Below the pieces are notes generated by a model. That model was not told the origin of the DNA. It was given only the letters and a program-made list of their open reading frames with translations, and did not search any database. From positions 1 through 5,880 of the forward strand of contig JABFXT010000180.1 in the NCBI GenBank assembly GCA_013361595.1: a DNA stretch of 5,880 nt, given 5' to 3'. This DNA is from Nocardia sp. (GTDB lineage Bacteria > Actinomycetota > Actinomycetes > Mycobacteriales > Mycobacteriaceae). The position numbers and the translations under genes were made by a program. Positions 5,710-5,880 of this stretch are shown here, one piece after another (position 1 is the stretch's first letter; every line of letters begins with the position of its first letter).

Positions 5710-5880
5710 TCACTTCTTACCGGACTCCGGATCCTCCGGATCGGTATCCGGAGCCGGCTCGTCGCTGTCCTCGGTGCCGCGGTCCCGCCCACCGGCGGCC
5801 GCCTCCCGTTCGGCGGCCTCGGTCGCGGCCAGCTGGGCCAGCGGATCGTCGAACGCGCCCGCACCGCCACCGATCACTGA
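5710..5880 (-). CDS. C-terminal end of a protein, probably DUF2342/zincin-like metalloprotease (Rv3195 type), partial
   Basis: An open frame enters from the right edge and ends at TGA (5710-5712), giving 56 residues. The visible segment reads GGGAGAFDDPLAQLAATEAAE, then an acidic, Pro/Asp/Glu-rich tail ending ESGKK, with the repetitive DTDPEDPE. Codons are strongly G/C-ending at third positions, as in its neighbours. No catalytic motif is in view. The assignment rests on synteny: in the M. tuberculosis block the gene before the Rv3196 counterpart, in the same direction, is Rv3195, a DUF2342/zinc-dependent metalloprotease-like ('coenzyme F420 biosynthesis-associated') protein. A disordered acidic tail says little about function. 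That it is coding is fairly certain; the product name is tentative. Confidence 0.55.
   Translation of the reverse strand, partial: SVIGGGAGAFDDPLAQLAATEAAEREAAAGGRDRGTEDSDEPAPDTDPEDPESGKK

Noticed and set aside
5138..5713. 191-codon - strand open frame overlapping the cyclodehydratase-like gene and intergenic region
   Set aside because: Alternate-frame shadow of the ThiF-like gene; it crosses the DnaA-box hairpin and has no recognisable motif.
1..5880. Mobile element, CRISPR array, tRNA or rRNA
   Set aside because: No transposase or integrase motifs, no spaced direct repeats, and no tRNA- or rRNA-like segments were seen on either strand.

Overview
The window looks like chromosomal DNA from a high-GC actinobacterium of the Mycobacteriales, most likely Nocardia or a close relative. 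The evidence is the strong G/C bias at third codon positions and the gene order uvrD2 - whiB7 - ABC1-family kinase - ThiF/cyclodehydratase-like protein - next gene. This is the order and relative orientation of the Mycobacterium tuberculosis block Rv3198c to Rv3195 (recalled, not searched). The genus assignment is inference.

Layout. The left part (1-2120, + strand) is the DNA helicase gene uvrD2. Its beginning lies outside the window, and its Walker A region carries two lesions: an in-frame TAG at 111-113, and ACG (Thr) at 93-95 where the invariant Walker A lysine should be. Downstream of the TAG the frame is open and motifs Ia to VI, the four-cysteine element and the HRDC domain are all intact. 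From 2121 to 2760 there is no conventional gene but a long regulatory leader for whiB7. It holds an AT-rich box, a -35/-10 promoter, a very strong ribosome binding site with a 112-codon leader ORF, an intrinsic-terminator hairpin and overlapping alternative (antiterminator-like) pairings. WhiB7, the Fe-S transcription factor for intrinsic antibiotic resistance, is encoded at 2761-3084. A 16-bp perfect hairpin separates it from the convergent genes on the other strand.

The right part (- strand) encodes, in transcriptional order: the last 56 codons of a protein that by synteny is probably the DUF2342/zincin-type metalloprotease; a stand-alone ThiF-like / TOMM-cyclodehydratase-like protein; and an ABC1/AarF/UbiB-type atypical kinase. 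Between the first two lies a 14-bp perfect inverted repeat made of two head-to-head actinobacterial DnaA boxes.

How the parts relate. uvrD2 concerns genome maintenance. whiB7 responds to ribosome-targeting drugs, and its leader shows the parts expected for translation-coupled transcription attenuation plus WhiB7 autoactivation. The - strand genes are a conserved actinobacterial set of mostly unknown function. No mobile element, CRISPR array, tRNA or rRNA was seen. The most noteworthy items are the damaged uvrD2 N-terminus, the whiB7 attenuator with an unusually long leader ORF, and the paired DnaA boxes.
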